A stretch of DNA of 64,000 nucleotides from Shewanella psychrophila (GTDB taxonomy: Bacteria > Pseudomonadota > Gammaproteobacteria > Enterobacterales > Shewanellaceae). Below, in pieces: positions 8,855-16,836 of this stretch. The stretch is from the NCBI RefSeq assembly GCF_002005305.1, contig NZ_CP014782.1:5084001-5148000 (forward strand), written 5' to 3'. Below the pieces are notes generated by a model. The model worked only from the letters and a program-made list of their open reading frames with translations, was not told the origin of the DNA and did not search any database. Made by a program: the position numbers and the translations under genes. Each line of letters begins with the position of its first letter. Position 1 is the first letter of the stretch.

Positions 8855-9202
8855 TTAAGCTTCTACAGCCTTAGGATTAGCACCGTATTCATTCTCGCCT
8901 ATGCTGTCCTGTACATAAAAGATCAACAAAACGATGGCACCAATAAGCGGTACTAGACCGATTAGCTGCCACCAACCTGAACGTCCGGTATCATGTAGGC
9001 GACGAGCCGATATGGCGATCGTCGGTATCAACAAACCTAATGCCAGCACAGTTGAAAATATCATAGTGCCTAACGTGATATCGATAACCGCCGCAAGGGT
9101 ATAGAAAATAAAATAAAACAGCATGTACATCCAAAATTCTTTGCGACGAGCTCGACCTGTAAAATCTGCATATTTCTTTAATGCACCAATAAAATATTCC
9201 AT
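8855..9202 (-). CDS. DUF805 family inner-membrane protein
   Basis: A 115-aa protein beginning MEYFIGALKKYADFTGRARRK and containing F.GRARRKEFW, then several membrane segments and ARRLHDTGRSGWW, the two signature blocks of DUF805 (YhaH/YhaI-like). The function of this family is not established. A good Shine-Dalgarno (AAGGAAAG) precedes the ATG. It is a single gene between two unrelated loci. Confidence 0.92.
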   Translation of the reverse strand: MEYFIGALKKYADFTGRARRKEFWMYMLFYFIFYTLAAVIDITLGTMIFSTVLALGLLIPTIAISARRLHDTGRSGWWQLIGLVPLIGAIVLLIFYVQDSIGENEYGANPKAVEA

Positions 9203-9441
9203 ATCTTTCCTTGTATTTTTAATCCGTTATTTACATTGCGCGTTTAAAACATTTATAACAATAAAACATTTTTTATTAAAAAGATGCCACCAAGCGAATA
9301 TTTATCGCCATTCAATTGTAAATTTTCTAAAACAGACCTCTTCACAAACATCCACATAAGCCATTAATATTTATTAGATTTAGCCTTTATTTAATTGATA
9401 GACATGACTTCGATATCACTAACAAGCCATGATACAAAACC

Positions 9442-9460
9442 AATAACGATTCTCATTAAC
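9442..9460. promoter_or_regulatory. Candidate Fur box upstream of azurin
   Basis: Read on the reverse strand the 19-mer is GTTAATGAGAATCGTTATT, matching the Fur consensus GATAATGATAATCATTATC at about 15 of 19 positions. It lies about 75 bases before the azurin start, where it could block RNA polymerase. Confidence 0.55.
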
Positions 9461-9491
9461 ATTCATTTTTATTAAGATAGCGCCGCGGCCA

Positions 9492-9505
9492 ATACCGATT
9501 GGTAT
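9492..9505. promoter_or_regulatory. Palindrome ATACC-N4-GGTAT near azurin start
   Basis: ATACCGATTGGTAT is a perfect 14-bp dyad 31 bases before the azurin ATG, overlapping the expected promoter or transcript start. The cognate factor is unknown. Confidence 0.4.
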
Positions 9506-9536
9506 GGCACACTAATAATCAAAATAAGGATTTCAA

Positions 9537-10022
9537 ATGAAAATCTCAATGAATCGCCTTAAGGCGATAAGCGCAGTGGGTTTACTCGGTTTCAGTGCAC
9601 TATTCAGTATGTCGTTTAGTGCTATGGCCAATGCCAATGAATGTGAACTTAAGATTAGCGCTAACGACGCGATGCAATTCGACACCAAAGAGCTAAGCGT
9701 TCCGGCAAGCTGTAAAGAAGTTACCCTGACACTGACTCACTCAGGTCAGCTACCCAAAGCGGCCATGGGCCACAACTGGGTGCTAACCAAGGCTGCAGAT
9801 ATGCAAGCGGTAGCCAACGATGGCATGGGCGCAGGCGTAGATAAAAACTATGTTAAAGACGGCGACACTCGTGTTATCGCTCACACTGATGTTGTTGGCG
9901 GCGGTAGCTCAAGCAGCGTCACCTTCAGCACCGAAGGCATGAGTGCTTCTGAAGCCTACAAATTTTTCTGCTCATTCCCAGGACACTGGGCAATCATGCA
10001 GGGCAGCTTTATTATTAAATAA
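9537..10022 (+). CDS. azu: Azurin, periplasmic blue copper protein
   Basis: The 161-aa precursor has a signal peptide (cleavage about residue 32-34, AMANA) and a mature domain beginning NECELKI. Copper ligands are visible: His79 in MGHNW, Cys145 in FFCSFPGHW, His150 and the axial Met154. The conserved disulphide pair (Cys36/Cys59) is present. Azurin carries single electrons in the periplasm, typically to peroxidases or nitrite reductase or from cytochromes. Ribosome-binding site AAGGA. The stop codon runs straight into a heptamer repeat. A Fur-like site upstream would link it to iron status. Confidence 0.95.
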   Translation: MKISMNRLKAISAVGLLGFSALFSMSFSAMANANECELKISANDAMQFDTKELSVPASCKEVTLTLTHSGQLPKAAMGHNWVLTKAADMQAVANDGMGAGVDKNYVKDGDTRVIAHTDVVGGGSSSSVTFSTEGMSASEAYKFFCSFPGHWAIMQGSFIIK

Positions 10023-10092
10023 TAAGCTGTAAGCTGTAAGCTGTAAGTCTGTATTAGCCCTCCGCTTTTACTTATCACTTACAGCTTACCAC
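10023..10092. repeat. Heptamer repeat with inverted right arm after azurin
   Basis: Directly after the stop codon TAAGCTG is repeated about three and a half times; 25 bases later the complementary CTTACAGCTTA occurs, so the array can fold into a hairpin (stem TAAGCTGTAAG/CTTACAGCTTA). The element resembles one at 20840-20915 and partly one at 16300-16375. It may act as a 3' end stabiliser or terminator. Confidence 0.75.
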
Positions 10093-10163
10093 TCTTCTTT
10101 TTAACTGCCTGCAAGCTCTGTTATTACCTCCAAAAGCTCATTTCAACAAACCGCTGAAGGTTC

Positions 10164-10929
10164 TTATTTATTCTTATAAACCTTACCGCCTTTCATCACA
10201 AAATCCACATCCAATAGCGCTTCTATCTGTTTCAGCAGGCTGGTATCTGTGGCGATAATATCGGCATACTTACCCACCTCAAGCGTGCCTAGCTTATCTG
10301 ACATATCTATCAAGTCCACGCCATTGACCGTGGCCGATTTTAATATATCAGCATTGCTCATACCCGCCTGATGCATCAATACTGCTTCACGGGCATTGGT
10401 GCCATGTTGGGATACGCGCTGTCCGTGCCATAGGCAATTATCACCCCAGCTTTATACACGGCCTTGAAATTATCGGTCATATCCACGCCCCAGCCTTTTG
10501 CTATGCCATCACGCAGGGCGTATATCAGCTCAGGCTTAGCGCCTAAATCCCGCACTGTGTAAAAGCTGCCAATAGCGTTAACTTGCCAAAGTGAGCACTG
10601 CGTATCGCCACATCGGCATCTGACATACGCAACTTTTCAGTGTCATTCTTAGACCAAAGCTCACCTTGAAGATGCACATGCATATCCATCATTCCCGGCA
10701 TCACGAAGCAATTTTTCAGCTCGATATAATCCACACCGCTGCCAAATGATTTAAGATCAAGATAGCCCTTTTTTACTTGGCTTATCTTACCGTCTTCAGC
10801 GATCACCAGCGTCTGCTCTTTCAATGGCTTATTATCAGGAACGATTAACAGCTCTCCGGCATAGATAACCGTAAAAGATGCCGCCAATAACGGTGCACCA
10901 AGTAATAAAGCATAAACTGTAATTATTTT
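10164..10929 (-). pseudogene. Amidohydrolase (imidazolonepropionase/prolidase-like), decayed
   Basis: Two pieces of a metal-dependent amidohydrolase lie in different frames. The 5' piece (about 10929-10543) has a secretory leader, the N-terminal beta-sandwich and the metal motif PGMMDMHVHL; the frame then shifts. A middle piece around 10450-10540 reads RDLGAKPELIYALRDGIAKG, then jumps to the AGVIIAYGTDS segment. The 3' piece (10379-10164) is the usual GTLEVGKYADIIATD...MKGGKVYKN end. The intact family is about 430 aa, so most of the barrel is deleted. The leader also lacks an ATG. Clearly non-functional. Confidence 0.88.
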
Positions 10930-11003
10930 TTAGTAGCATCTATAAATGTAATGTTTGCGGTAATATGACTAAATTGAAAAATAGTCAGATTTTAGAAAAG
11001 AGA

Positions 11004-11030
11004 GCCTATCGAATTTGTACTTCAATAGGC
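11004..11030 (-). terminator. Probable terminator of the monooxygenase gene
   Basis: GCCTAT and ATAGGC form a 6-bp stem around a 15-base loop, 15 bases after the gene's stop on the reverse strand, followed by a T-rich run. Confidence 0.5.
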
Positions 11031-11045
11031 ATTTTTCTATTCGTT

Positions 11046-12155
11046 TTAAAACGCTGAACAGCTATTTACCGTTATAAATTGTTGGTATAACGCTTGTACT
11101 TCAGTGGGATTAAAGGCTTCGGTATAAGTCAGTTGGCTTAATCGATGAGTGATGTTTTGTAAATCGTGTGAACGCTGTTGTGCTCGCTGTTGATAACGTT
11201 GTAGTGCATTTGGAATGTGATTAAAGTTAGCAGCAAGGCTCTGCGCAAGAATATAAGCATTTTCAATGCCTAAGCTAAAACCTATGCCCATGGTCGGTAA
11301 CACCGCACAACATGAATCGCCGAGTAGTACAGCATTGTCTCGGCTCCATTGTGAAAAAGGTGCAACATCCGCTAAAGGTGATGGCAAGATCTGTGACTCT
11401 GGCGTATTTTTTATCATCTTAAGTAGAAATGGTGAATAGTGCGCAAACTTGTCCAAGATACTATTTTTATCTAGTGTTTCACCTTCAGCAACAGGACATG
11501 CTGCAAACCAGTATTTAGAATGATTATCGCGGTCATAAGTATAAGTCACGATGCGTGATTGCATGCCTGCAAAGACATAACATTCATCATCACTGATTTC
11601 TGGTGTATCAAAATCAACAGTCCCACGGCAGCAATAAACACCCGGTTGGCGAATATTCACTTCTGGCGCGACAAATTGGCGTACTTGCGAGAATAACCCG
11701 TCAGCACCAACGATCACATCTGCAATCAATGGTTCACCATTCATCATGATCACACTGTTGTCGACATTACAGTGTTGACCCGTTTGAATATTGTCTTCAC
11801 CGTAAGCATCTAATAAAAGTTGATAGAGTTCGCGTCGGTGAAATAGACCGATAGGTGCATTCACTGTAGCGTCTGCCGCTTGTATTGACAGTTGATTAAT
11901 CATGTCTGATGTTGCTGTTAATGTGGTAACAATATCAACACTGTTACCCGCCTGTTTTATTTTTTCGGCGTCGGTGAGTGCAGCTAAAATTTGCATGCCT
12001 TCTGGCCACATGATAATACCAGTCCCATCGGCTCTCGGTTTGTCCGCTTGTTCATAAACAGTGGCTTCAATGCCAAACATTCTTAAGGATAAAGCAAGCG
12101 CAAGCCCATTAAGTCCCGCACCTACAACCGCTACCTTTAGATCTTTTTTTCCCAT
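11046..12155 (-). CDS. FAD-dependent monooxygenase (PHBH / salicylate-hydroxylase-like)
   Basis: The 369-aa protein begins with a Rossmann dinucleotide site, VAVVGAGLNGLALALSLR (GxGxxG), has the second FAD-binding motif LLGDSCCAVLPTMGIGFSLG (GD motif, about 285-305) and a DG-type motif VIVGADGLFSQVR. Family members hydroxylate aromatic or related substrates with NAD(P)H and oxygen. The substrate is unknown. It is monocistronic, with a 15-base-loop terminator downstream. Its base usage seems more AT-rich and less Shewanella-like than its neighbours, and it sits next to a decayed gene, so recent gain is possible (impression, not computed). Confidence 0.85.
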   Translation of the reverse strand: MGKKDLKVAVVGAGLNGLALALSLRMFGIEATVYEQADKPRADGTGIIMWPEGMQILAALTDAEKIKQAGNSVDIVTTLTATSDMINQLSIQAADATVNAPIGLFHRRELYQLLLDAYGEDNIQTGQHCNVDNSVIMMNGEPLIADVIVGADGLFSQVRQFVAPEVNIRQPGVYCCRGTVDFDTPEISDDECYVFAGMQSRIVTYTYDRDNHSKYWFAACPVAEGETLDKNSILDKFAHYSPFLLKMIKNTPESQILPSPLADVAPFSQWSRDNAVLLGDSCCAVLPTMGIGFSLGIENAYILAQSLAANFNHIPNALQRYQQRAQQRSHDLQNITHRLSQLTYTEAFNPTEVQALYQQFITVNSCSAF

Positions 12156-12246
12156 TACCCTTTCCTTTTACTTTAACCCAATTGATTGCATTAGATATTA
12201 TTCACTGACTGTGTCAAAAATTAACATGATAATATGTTAATTTTAA

Positions 12247-12411
12247 TCATTTGTAATTTTTATGATTCTTTAAAGCAGCTACTATATCGATCACAATTAA
12301 AATCAACCTTAATTTAAACGGCTGATTAAAAGGATTTTTTATGAAGTGAGGGTTAACAATTAATGCGCAGCCCATTCCCAGACCGAGTTTTTTCTTGTTG
12401 TTATGAGTCAT
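12247..12411 (-). CDS. Small hydrophobic protein, 54 aa, unknown
   Basis: An ATG at 12411 preceded by a good Shine-Dalgarno (AGGAAG, 5 bases away) opens 54 codons: MTHNNKKKLGLGMGCALIVN at the N-terminus, then HFIKNP, and a second hydrophobic run LRLILIVIDIVAAL near residues 33-46, ending in a basic tail. Lys-rich flanks around two short apolar runs suggest a small membrane-associated protein. I do not recognise the family. It lies upstream of and on the same strand as the monooxygenase, 91 bases away. Confidence 0.6.
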   Translation of the reverse strand: MTHNNKKKLGLGMGCALIVNPHFIKNPFNQPFKLRLILIVIDIVAALKNHKNYK

Positions 12412-12822
12412 CGATACTTCCTTAAATATGGATATGAATGTGAATCGCTTTTCACTGTTTAAGAATAATCATTCTTCAGTGTATTTAAACAGCCAAAAAT
12501 CATCACGAACTACAAGCTAGCAGCATGAATGAGTCCATTCAAATAGGCCTTAAAAGCCTGCAAGTATAAATATTTGCAGGCGATAACCATAAAGCAAACT
12601 TGCAACTGCCTTGCCGGCATCTGCTCAACGACAGCTCGCCAAAGCGGAATAAAAACCAATTGCTAATGAAGTACTTATGCTTTAAACATATTAAAGCATG
12701 CCTCTATCACCAGCCTTTTTAGCCCATGATTGAGTCTGAGGTAAACAGCTGAAAACTAAAAAATTAAGAGTAACTGTAGCTTTAACTTTAAGAATAATTA
12801 TAACAATAATCAGGGAAGCACC
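12412..12822. other. 411-bp intergenic region before the aspartic protease
   Basis: Contains the upstream regions of the small protein (reverse) and the shewasin-like gene (forward). No gene, clear operator or RNA was recognised. Confidence 0.5.
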
Positions 12823-14721
12823 ATGAGCACTGACGTTCAACAAGACTACTCAAAACAAAAACCACAAAACAGCTTGAATCAAAAACAGCAGAACACTCCA
12901 GAATCAGTTCAATCTCGTACCCTCAAAGTGCCGATTACGAATGTATACGCCATGGGTGGCTACTCTGCTCAGCTACGCATCGGCGCGAATAAAGAGCCCG
13001 TGAACCTTATCCTCGATACTGGCAGCAGCACCTTAGTGATAAGTAGCAGTGATTATGTGGAGGAAGATGATTCAGCCCTGATCGCCACCAGCTTTGCTCA
13101 AGAGGTCCTCTATGGCGCTGGAGGTTGGGATGGTCCTGTCATACGTACCCGAGTGAGTATTCGTGAAGATGCCATCGACTTTTCTCTTGCTGAGGGCTCT
13201 TTATCCGCTGAGGGCTCTTCACTTGATACAGAAACCGATAATGGTAGCCAGCTAGCAACACTTGCCACATCAAATCAGCCTATCATACTCGACAGCTGCC
13301 CCGTTGCCATTGTCTCCTCTATCGCTCAGGAAGGAACATTTCTTAACGCCGATGGCATATTAGGCTTGGCATACCATCAACTCAATAAGAGTTACGATCT
13401 CAAGGGTTATTTTGAACAGAACAATATCAATCCCGCCCTCACCTACCCTTGGCCCTTCGATGATGAGATCAGCATCTGTGAAACCAGTTATCAACCCAGT
13501 GTCCACACTAATACCAAACAAGCCTTAAGCGGCTCTAATAAAAAAAACCTGAGCGTCTCTGATGAAGCAGGCTCTTGTAAATCACACTTTACCAGCCACG
13601 ATTTACGCAAATTCAAGAAGTTCCTCAAACAGCAGCCAACCCAAGATATCGTGCCCTACTTTACCGATCTAACTCAGCATGGCCTCACCGCCAACAAATT
13701 TTCCTTTTACAGTCGCCGATCCAGTGTGCATGTCGCCAGCTCTACTGTTGAAGATCAAAAGAATGCTAACGGTGACAGTCAAGAGAGAAAAACAGAGCTG
13801 AAAAACAAGTTCAAACAACTAGCCCAAGACCCGCTAAATCAGGGGTGGTTGATTATCGGTGGTGGCGAAGAACATACCGAGCTATATCAGGGAGAGTTTC
13901 AAACCATCTCTGTAGTCGAAAACAAGTACTACAACGTTAACCTTATCTCCATCCAGATCGGCGACCAGCTCGAGATCGACAGTCAGCTCACCGACGAGCT
14001 TGAACAGGAACTAGAACAATACAGCCTTGATCCTTCTTTAAATGAAGACAGCCCTGAGCGTATTGAAAGTGCCTACAGCGAAAAAGAAGACAGCCCTGAG
14101 AGTATAGGAAATCCTGAGCGTAATAAAGAGCTTGCCCTACTCGCCGCTATCGGCCTAAACAAGGAGATGCGCGGCCGCAGCAACGCCATTGTCGATACCG
14201 GCGTATCGGGTATCGTATTTACCAAATATCTCTACAAAGCCATGATTGAAAGCTTCACCGCTATCAACCCCAAGTTTGCCGAATTAATCGCACCATTTAA
14301 AGAGATAGCCCATCAATATCAGGGCATAGACCAGAGCCAACTTAACCTCAGCGAATGGCCCACACTCACCCTCAGCTTCCTCGGCGAAGCCCATCACAAT
14401 CCCGACTCAAACAAAGAGCCAGCCTTGAGCGTCTCTAATAAAGAACTGAGCGGCTCCAGTTTAGAGAAAAGCGCCTGCGGCGGCTCAGATGAAACAGCCC
14501 TGAGCGGCTCTTTGCAAAAAATAGATATCACCATCAAGCCCGAGCACTACTGGCAAACCAACACTCCAAGCGAAGGCAAAGCCTGCTTTAAAATTCTCTC
14601 CCAGCTCCCAGGTTGGCCTAATCAGTCGCTGCTAGGTTTGCCGCTAATGAATGATTACTACCTCATCTTCGACCGCTCCGCCCATGAAACTGGGGTGATT
14701 CGCTTTGCCAAGCGAAAGTAG
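12823..14721 (+). CDS. Shewasin-type pepsin-like aspartic protease with repeat insertions
   Basis: The 632-aa protein has both lobes of the pepsin fold: first catalytic motif ILDTGSST (Asp65), a flap-like LYGAGGWDG (Tyr97), the hydrophobic ADGILGLAYH block (about 177-186), and the second motif AIVDTGVSG (Asp458). No signal peptide is visible, as in the known bacterial pepsin homologues (shewasins). It is longer than those (about 450 aa). The extra length is Ser/Glu/Asn-rich, near residues 120-150, 228-252, 400-436 and 528-566, and the DNA there contains copies of a repeat also found between genes. Ribosome-binding site AGGGA. The substrate is unknown. Confidence 0.9.
   Translation: MSTDVQQDYSKQKPQNSLNQKQQNTPESVQSRTLKVPITNVYAMGGYSAQLRIGANKEPVNLILDTGSSTLVISSSDYVEEDDSALIATSFAQEVLYGAGGWDGPVIRTRVSIREDAIDFSLAEGSLSAEGSSLDTETDNGSQLATLATSNQPIILDSCPVAIVSSIAQEGTFLNADGILGLAYHQLNKSYDLKGYFEQNNINPALTYPWPFDDEISICETSYQPSVHTNTKQALSGSNKKNLSVSDEAGSCKSHFTSHDLRKFKKFLKQQPTQDIVPYFTDLTQHGLTANKFSFYSRRSSVHVASSTVEDQKNANGDSQERKTELKNKFKQLAQDPLNQGWLIIGGGEEHTELYQGEFQTISVVENKYYNVNLISIQIGDQLEIDSQLTDELEQELEQYSLDPSLNEDSPERIESAYSEKEDSPESIGNPERNKELALLAAIGLNKEMRGRSNAIVDTGVSGIVFTKYLYKAMIESFTAINPKFAELIAPFKEIAHQYQGIDQSQLNLSEWPTLTLSFLGEAHHNPDSNKEPALSVSNKELSGSSLEKSACGGSDETALSGSLQKIDITIKPEHYWQTNTPSEGKACFKILSQLPGWPNQSLLGLPLMNDYYLIFDRSAHETGVIRFAKRK
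14050..14129. repeat. CCTGAGCG repeat copies inside the protease gene
   Basis: Three copies of (AGC)CCTGAGCG/CCTGAGAG occur in 80 bases (14050, 14092, 14113). The last shares the 17-mer CCTGAGCGTAATAAAGA with intergenic DNA at 16723-16739. Translated they give the DSPER/DSPES/NPERNKE peptides. Confidence 0.8.
14421..14513. repeat. Second cluster of CCTGAGCG repeats inside the protease gene
   Basis: AGCCTTGAGCGTCTCTAATA (14421 onward), CTGAGCGGCTC (14446-14456) and AGCCCTGAGCGGCTCTTT (14496-14513) lie within 93 bases and encode the LSVSNKELSGSS...ALSGS segment. A related pair lies at 13521-13560 and an 18-bp direct repeat of CTGAGGGCTCTT at 13190-13220. Confidence 0.8.
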
Positions 14722-14730
14722 AAGCTGTTG

Positions 14731-14754
14731 CGAGTTACGAGTTACGAGTTACGA
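14731..14754. repeat. Heptamer tandem repeat CGAGTTA, about 3.4 copies
   Basis: CGAGTTA is repeated directly, ten bases after the protease stop codon, in the same position as the other heptamer arrays. Confidence 0.85.
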
Positions 14755-14789
14755 ACAAGATAGAAGAACAAAAAAGAAAGGGAAGAAAA

Positions 14790-15326
14790 ATGCACAAGTT
14801 TGAAACTGAGCGCTTATCAATGCGACTTCTCGATGGACAAGATAAGTGCCTATATTGCCAGATCTATTCAGATGAAAAAATGATGAGACGTATCGGTAAG
14901 GCTATGACCTATGAAAACGCCGAAAAGAGTTTTCATATTGCTTTGAAAAAAAATCGAGTAGAACAGTCACCGTTTATCACTTGGGTTATTTGCAATAAGC
15001 AGACTGGTCAAGCGCTTGGGATTCAAGGCCTAATGCAGCAAAAGCAAAGCCCATTTTATGCTGATGTGGGCATTATGCTACTGCGGATATCACATGGTAA
15101 ACAGATCCCTGAAGAGGCCGTAACCGGGCTTTTAGCCTATGGATTTTCACAGCTGAACTACCAACGTGTTTATGCTAGTTATTCTAATAAAAACTATGCA
15201 ACTGTACGTGTAACTAAGAAAATGGGGTTTATTCCAGAAGAAACTAACGCTACAGGCAGCAGTTCATGCTATTTAACAGCAGAAACTCTGAAGTCAGAAA
15301 TCTCTTATGAAAGCCGAGTAGATTGA
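14790..15326 (+). CDS. GNAT-family N-acetyltransferase (RimJ/RimL-like)
   Basis: The 178-aa protein starts FETERLSMRLL, the usual beginning of RimJ/RimL-type GNATs, and has the acetyl-CoA region near GIQGLMQQ..., then the YASYSNKNYATVRVTKKMGF segment (N...S..V..K.GF, residues 130-150), typical of this group. It transfers acetyl from acetyl-CoA to an amine, often a protein N-terminus or small molecule; the acceptor is unknown. Ribosome-binding site GAAGAAAA. It lies 160 bp before the borosin methyltransferase on the same strand, but the gap looks like a separate promoter region. Confidence 0.85.
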   Translation: MHKFETERLSMRLLDGQDKCLYCQIYSDEKMMRRIGKAMTYENAEKSFHIALKKNRVEQSPFITWVICNKQTGQALGIQGLMQQKQSPFYADVGIMLLRISHGKQIPEEAVTGLLAYGFSQLNYQRVYASYSNKNYATVRVTKKMGFIPEETNATGSSSCYLTAETLKSEISYESRVD

Positions 15327-15485
15327 TAAATAAAGAGATTACCAACCATTTACAATTCCAAAACAATTCAATAACTGTTATCTTCGTGAATAATCGCTCG
15401 GGCCCATTTAAAACTCAATTTACTTTTTCTTAAGTTCATAAATAAGCCAGACAATGTCCAATAAAAATAAAAGAAAGGACTCAAG

Positions 15486-16280
15486 ATGCCAGGTAGTTTA
15501 GCTTGTGTAGGTATAGGGATGACATTGGGGGCACATATCTGCCCGCTCGCTAAGAGCTATATCGAACAAGCCGATGTGGTCTTTTCAGGTGTCTCAAATG
15601 GTATTGTCGAGCTGTGGCTACAGGAGATGCACAGCGATGTACGCTCACTGCAGGTCTACTACAAAGAGGGCAAATCCCGCCATATCACTTACCGTGAGAT
15701 GGTTGATGCCATCTTAACCGAAGTTCGCGCAGGCAAAAAAGTGGTCGGCGCATTTTATGGTCATCCGGGGGTATTCGCCCACGCACCGCACAAATCGATA
15801 GAACTTGCTAAAGCTGAAGGTTTTGATGCCGTCATGGTTCCAGGCATTTCGGCTGAAGATTGTTTGATCGCCGATCTCGCTATCGATCCTGGAAAATTTG
15901 GTTGTCAGCAATTTGAAGCCAGCCAGTTTATGTTTTATAAGCGCCGCTTCGATCCATCGAGTTATCTAGTGCTGTGGCAGATTGGGCTAGCAGGCGATAA
16001 GAGTATGGCTAAGTTTGCCACCGGCGCCGCTCACCGTCAGGTATTAATAGAGCTGCTATCAACTGAATACCCGCTCGATCATCAAGTGATCTTATATGAA
16101 GCGGCGGTACTGCCAATAGACACAGTACGTAAACAAACACTGACACTGGCCGAACTGGCCGATGCTGACATTTACATGCATACCACCTTGGTTATTCCAC
16201 CAAGCCAGAAAATGCAGCCTAATCAAGCCGTATTGGATAGATTGGCACAGATAGAGAAAGAAGCTGAAAGAGAGCTGTAA
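15486..16280 (+). CDS. Split borosin peptide alpha-N-methyltransferase (SonM-like)
   Basis: The 264-aa protein is a tetrapyrrole-methylase-fold enzyme: GSLACVGIGMTLG (N-terminal SAM loop), FYGHPGVFAHAP (88-101), VPGISAEDCLIADL (118-131). It is not a CobA/RsmI enzyme. It has the borosin methyltransferase pattern, and Tyr59, Arg65, Tyr69 and Tyr91 have exactly the spacing of the catalytic Tyr66, Arg72, Tyr76 and Tyr98 of OphMA. In fungi the precursor is fused to the enzyme; here, as in Shewanella SonM/SonA, the enzyme stands alone and precursors follow in trans. It should methylate backbone amides of the two downstream peptides using SAM. Ribosome-binding site AAAGGA. Confidence 0.92.
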   Translation: MPGSLACVGIGMTLGAHICPLAKSYIEQADVVFSGVSNGIVELWLQEMHSDVRSLQVYYKEGKSRHITYREMVDAILTEVRAGKKVVGAFYGHPGVFAHAPHKSIELAKAEGFDAVMVPGISAEDCLIADLAIDPGKFGCQQFEASQFMFYKRRFDPSSYLVLWQIGLAGDKSMAKFATGAAHRQVLIELLSTEYPLDHQVILYEAAVLPIDTVRKQTLTLAELADADIYMHTTLVIPPSQKMQPNQAVLDRLAQIEKEAEREL

Positions 16281-16282
16281 AT

Positions 16283-16376
16283 AGCCCTGAGCACTAAGTT
16301 ATAAGTGGTAAGTAGAGAAAGATCAAAAGCAGTACAAGCTCCGCTTTACTTAAAACTTAAAACTTAAAACTTCCAT
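16283..16376. repeat. Composite repeat after the methyltransferase
   Basis: A CCTGAGC-type copy (AGCCCTGAGCA, 16283-16293) is followed by ATAAGTGGTAAGTAG and, after a CTCCGCTTTACTTA block shared with the azurin element, by three copies of AAAACTT. The same order of parts recurs at 10023 and 20840. Confidence 0.65.
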
Positions 16377-16411
16377 TAAATGGACTTTAATCAAAACAAC
16401 AAGGAACCCTT

Positions 16412-16696
16412 ATGAAGGAACACGTTATGAAAGAAGCAAAAACGTCAAACATTATTCAGCAGCTAGAACGTATGGGACAAGATGCCAGCCTGCAGGCAAC
16501 TGCCGAATTTGAGCAGATCGTTAATGACTCAACTTTAGACAATGAGCTCAAGCAGAGCCTACTCAATAAAGACGTTATCTCACTCGAGAAGCAGTTAGAT
16601 GTATGCCCGGATATAGTCTGCGTCTTGGTTGCGCACGAAGAAGATGAAGATGACAGCATAGATGTAGAGAGCAGCCCCTTGAGCATAGTGGCCTAA
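16412..16696 (+). CDS. Borosin precursor peptide 1
   Basis: A 94-aa peptide (or 89 aa from the second ATG at 16427; both starts have AAGGA). Residues 13-63 form a predicted all-helical recognition domain with IIQQLERMGQDASLQ and LKQSLLNKDVISLEKQLDV, like the binding domain of SonA-type split borosin precursors (LGxDxxL ... LLxxDxxxLxxxL). It is followed by the probable core CPDIVCVLVA (65-74), a hydrophobic run suited to backbone N-methylation, then a strongly acidic tail. It lies 131 bp after the methyltransferase. The second peptide repeats this layout. The core limits are inferred. Confidence 0.85.
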   Translation: MKEHVMKEAKTSNIIQQLERMGQDASLQATAEFEQIVNDSTLDNELKQSLLNKDVISLEKQLDVCPDIVCVLVAHEEDEDDSIDVESSPLSIVA

Positions 16697-16719
16697 CAGC
16701 CTTGAGTTTATAAAAAGCC

Positions 16720-16739
16720 AGCCCTGAGCGTAATAAAGA
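16720..16739. repeat. Intergenic CCTGAGCG repeat between the precursors
   Basis: AGCCCTGAGCGTAATAAAGA; 17 of its bases are identical to 14113-14129 inside the protease gene. A shorter AGCCTTGAG copy precedes it at 16698. Confidence 0.8.
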
Positions 16740-16836
16740 TAAAGCACTGGATACTGAAACAAGTTCAGCATGACGGTTCAGTGTACAAAATGTAGAATTT
16801 GTAGCTAAAAATCAACAATAAAAAAGGAACCAGAAA

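Larger units (their letters stand above)
9203..9536. other. Divergent promoter region DUF805 / azurin
   Basis: The 334 bp are strongly AT-rich. The right third carries a Fur-like box and a short palindrome listed separately. I see no gene in the rest. Confidence 0.6.

Noticed and set aside
15486..16280. Uroporphyrin-III C-methyltransferase or RsmI-type enzyme.
   Set aside because: The fold is shared, but the Tyr-Arg-Tyr-Tyr spacing and the adjacent precursor-like ORFs fit a split borosin methyltransferase; no tetrapyrrole genes adjoin.
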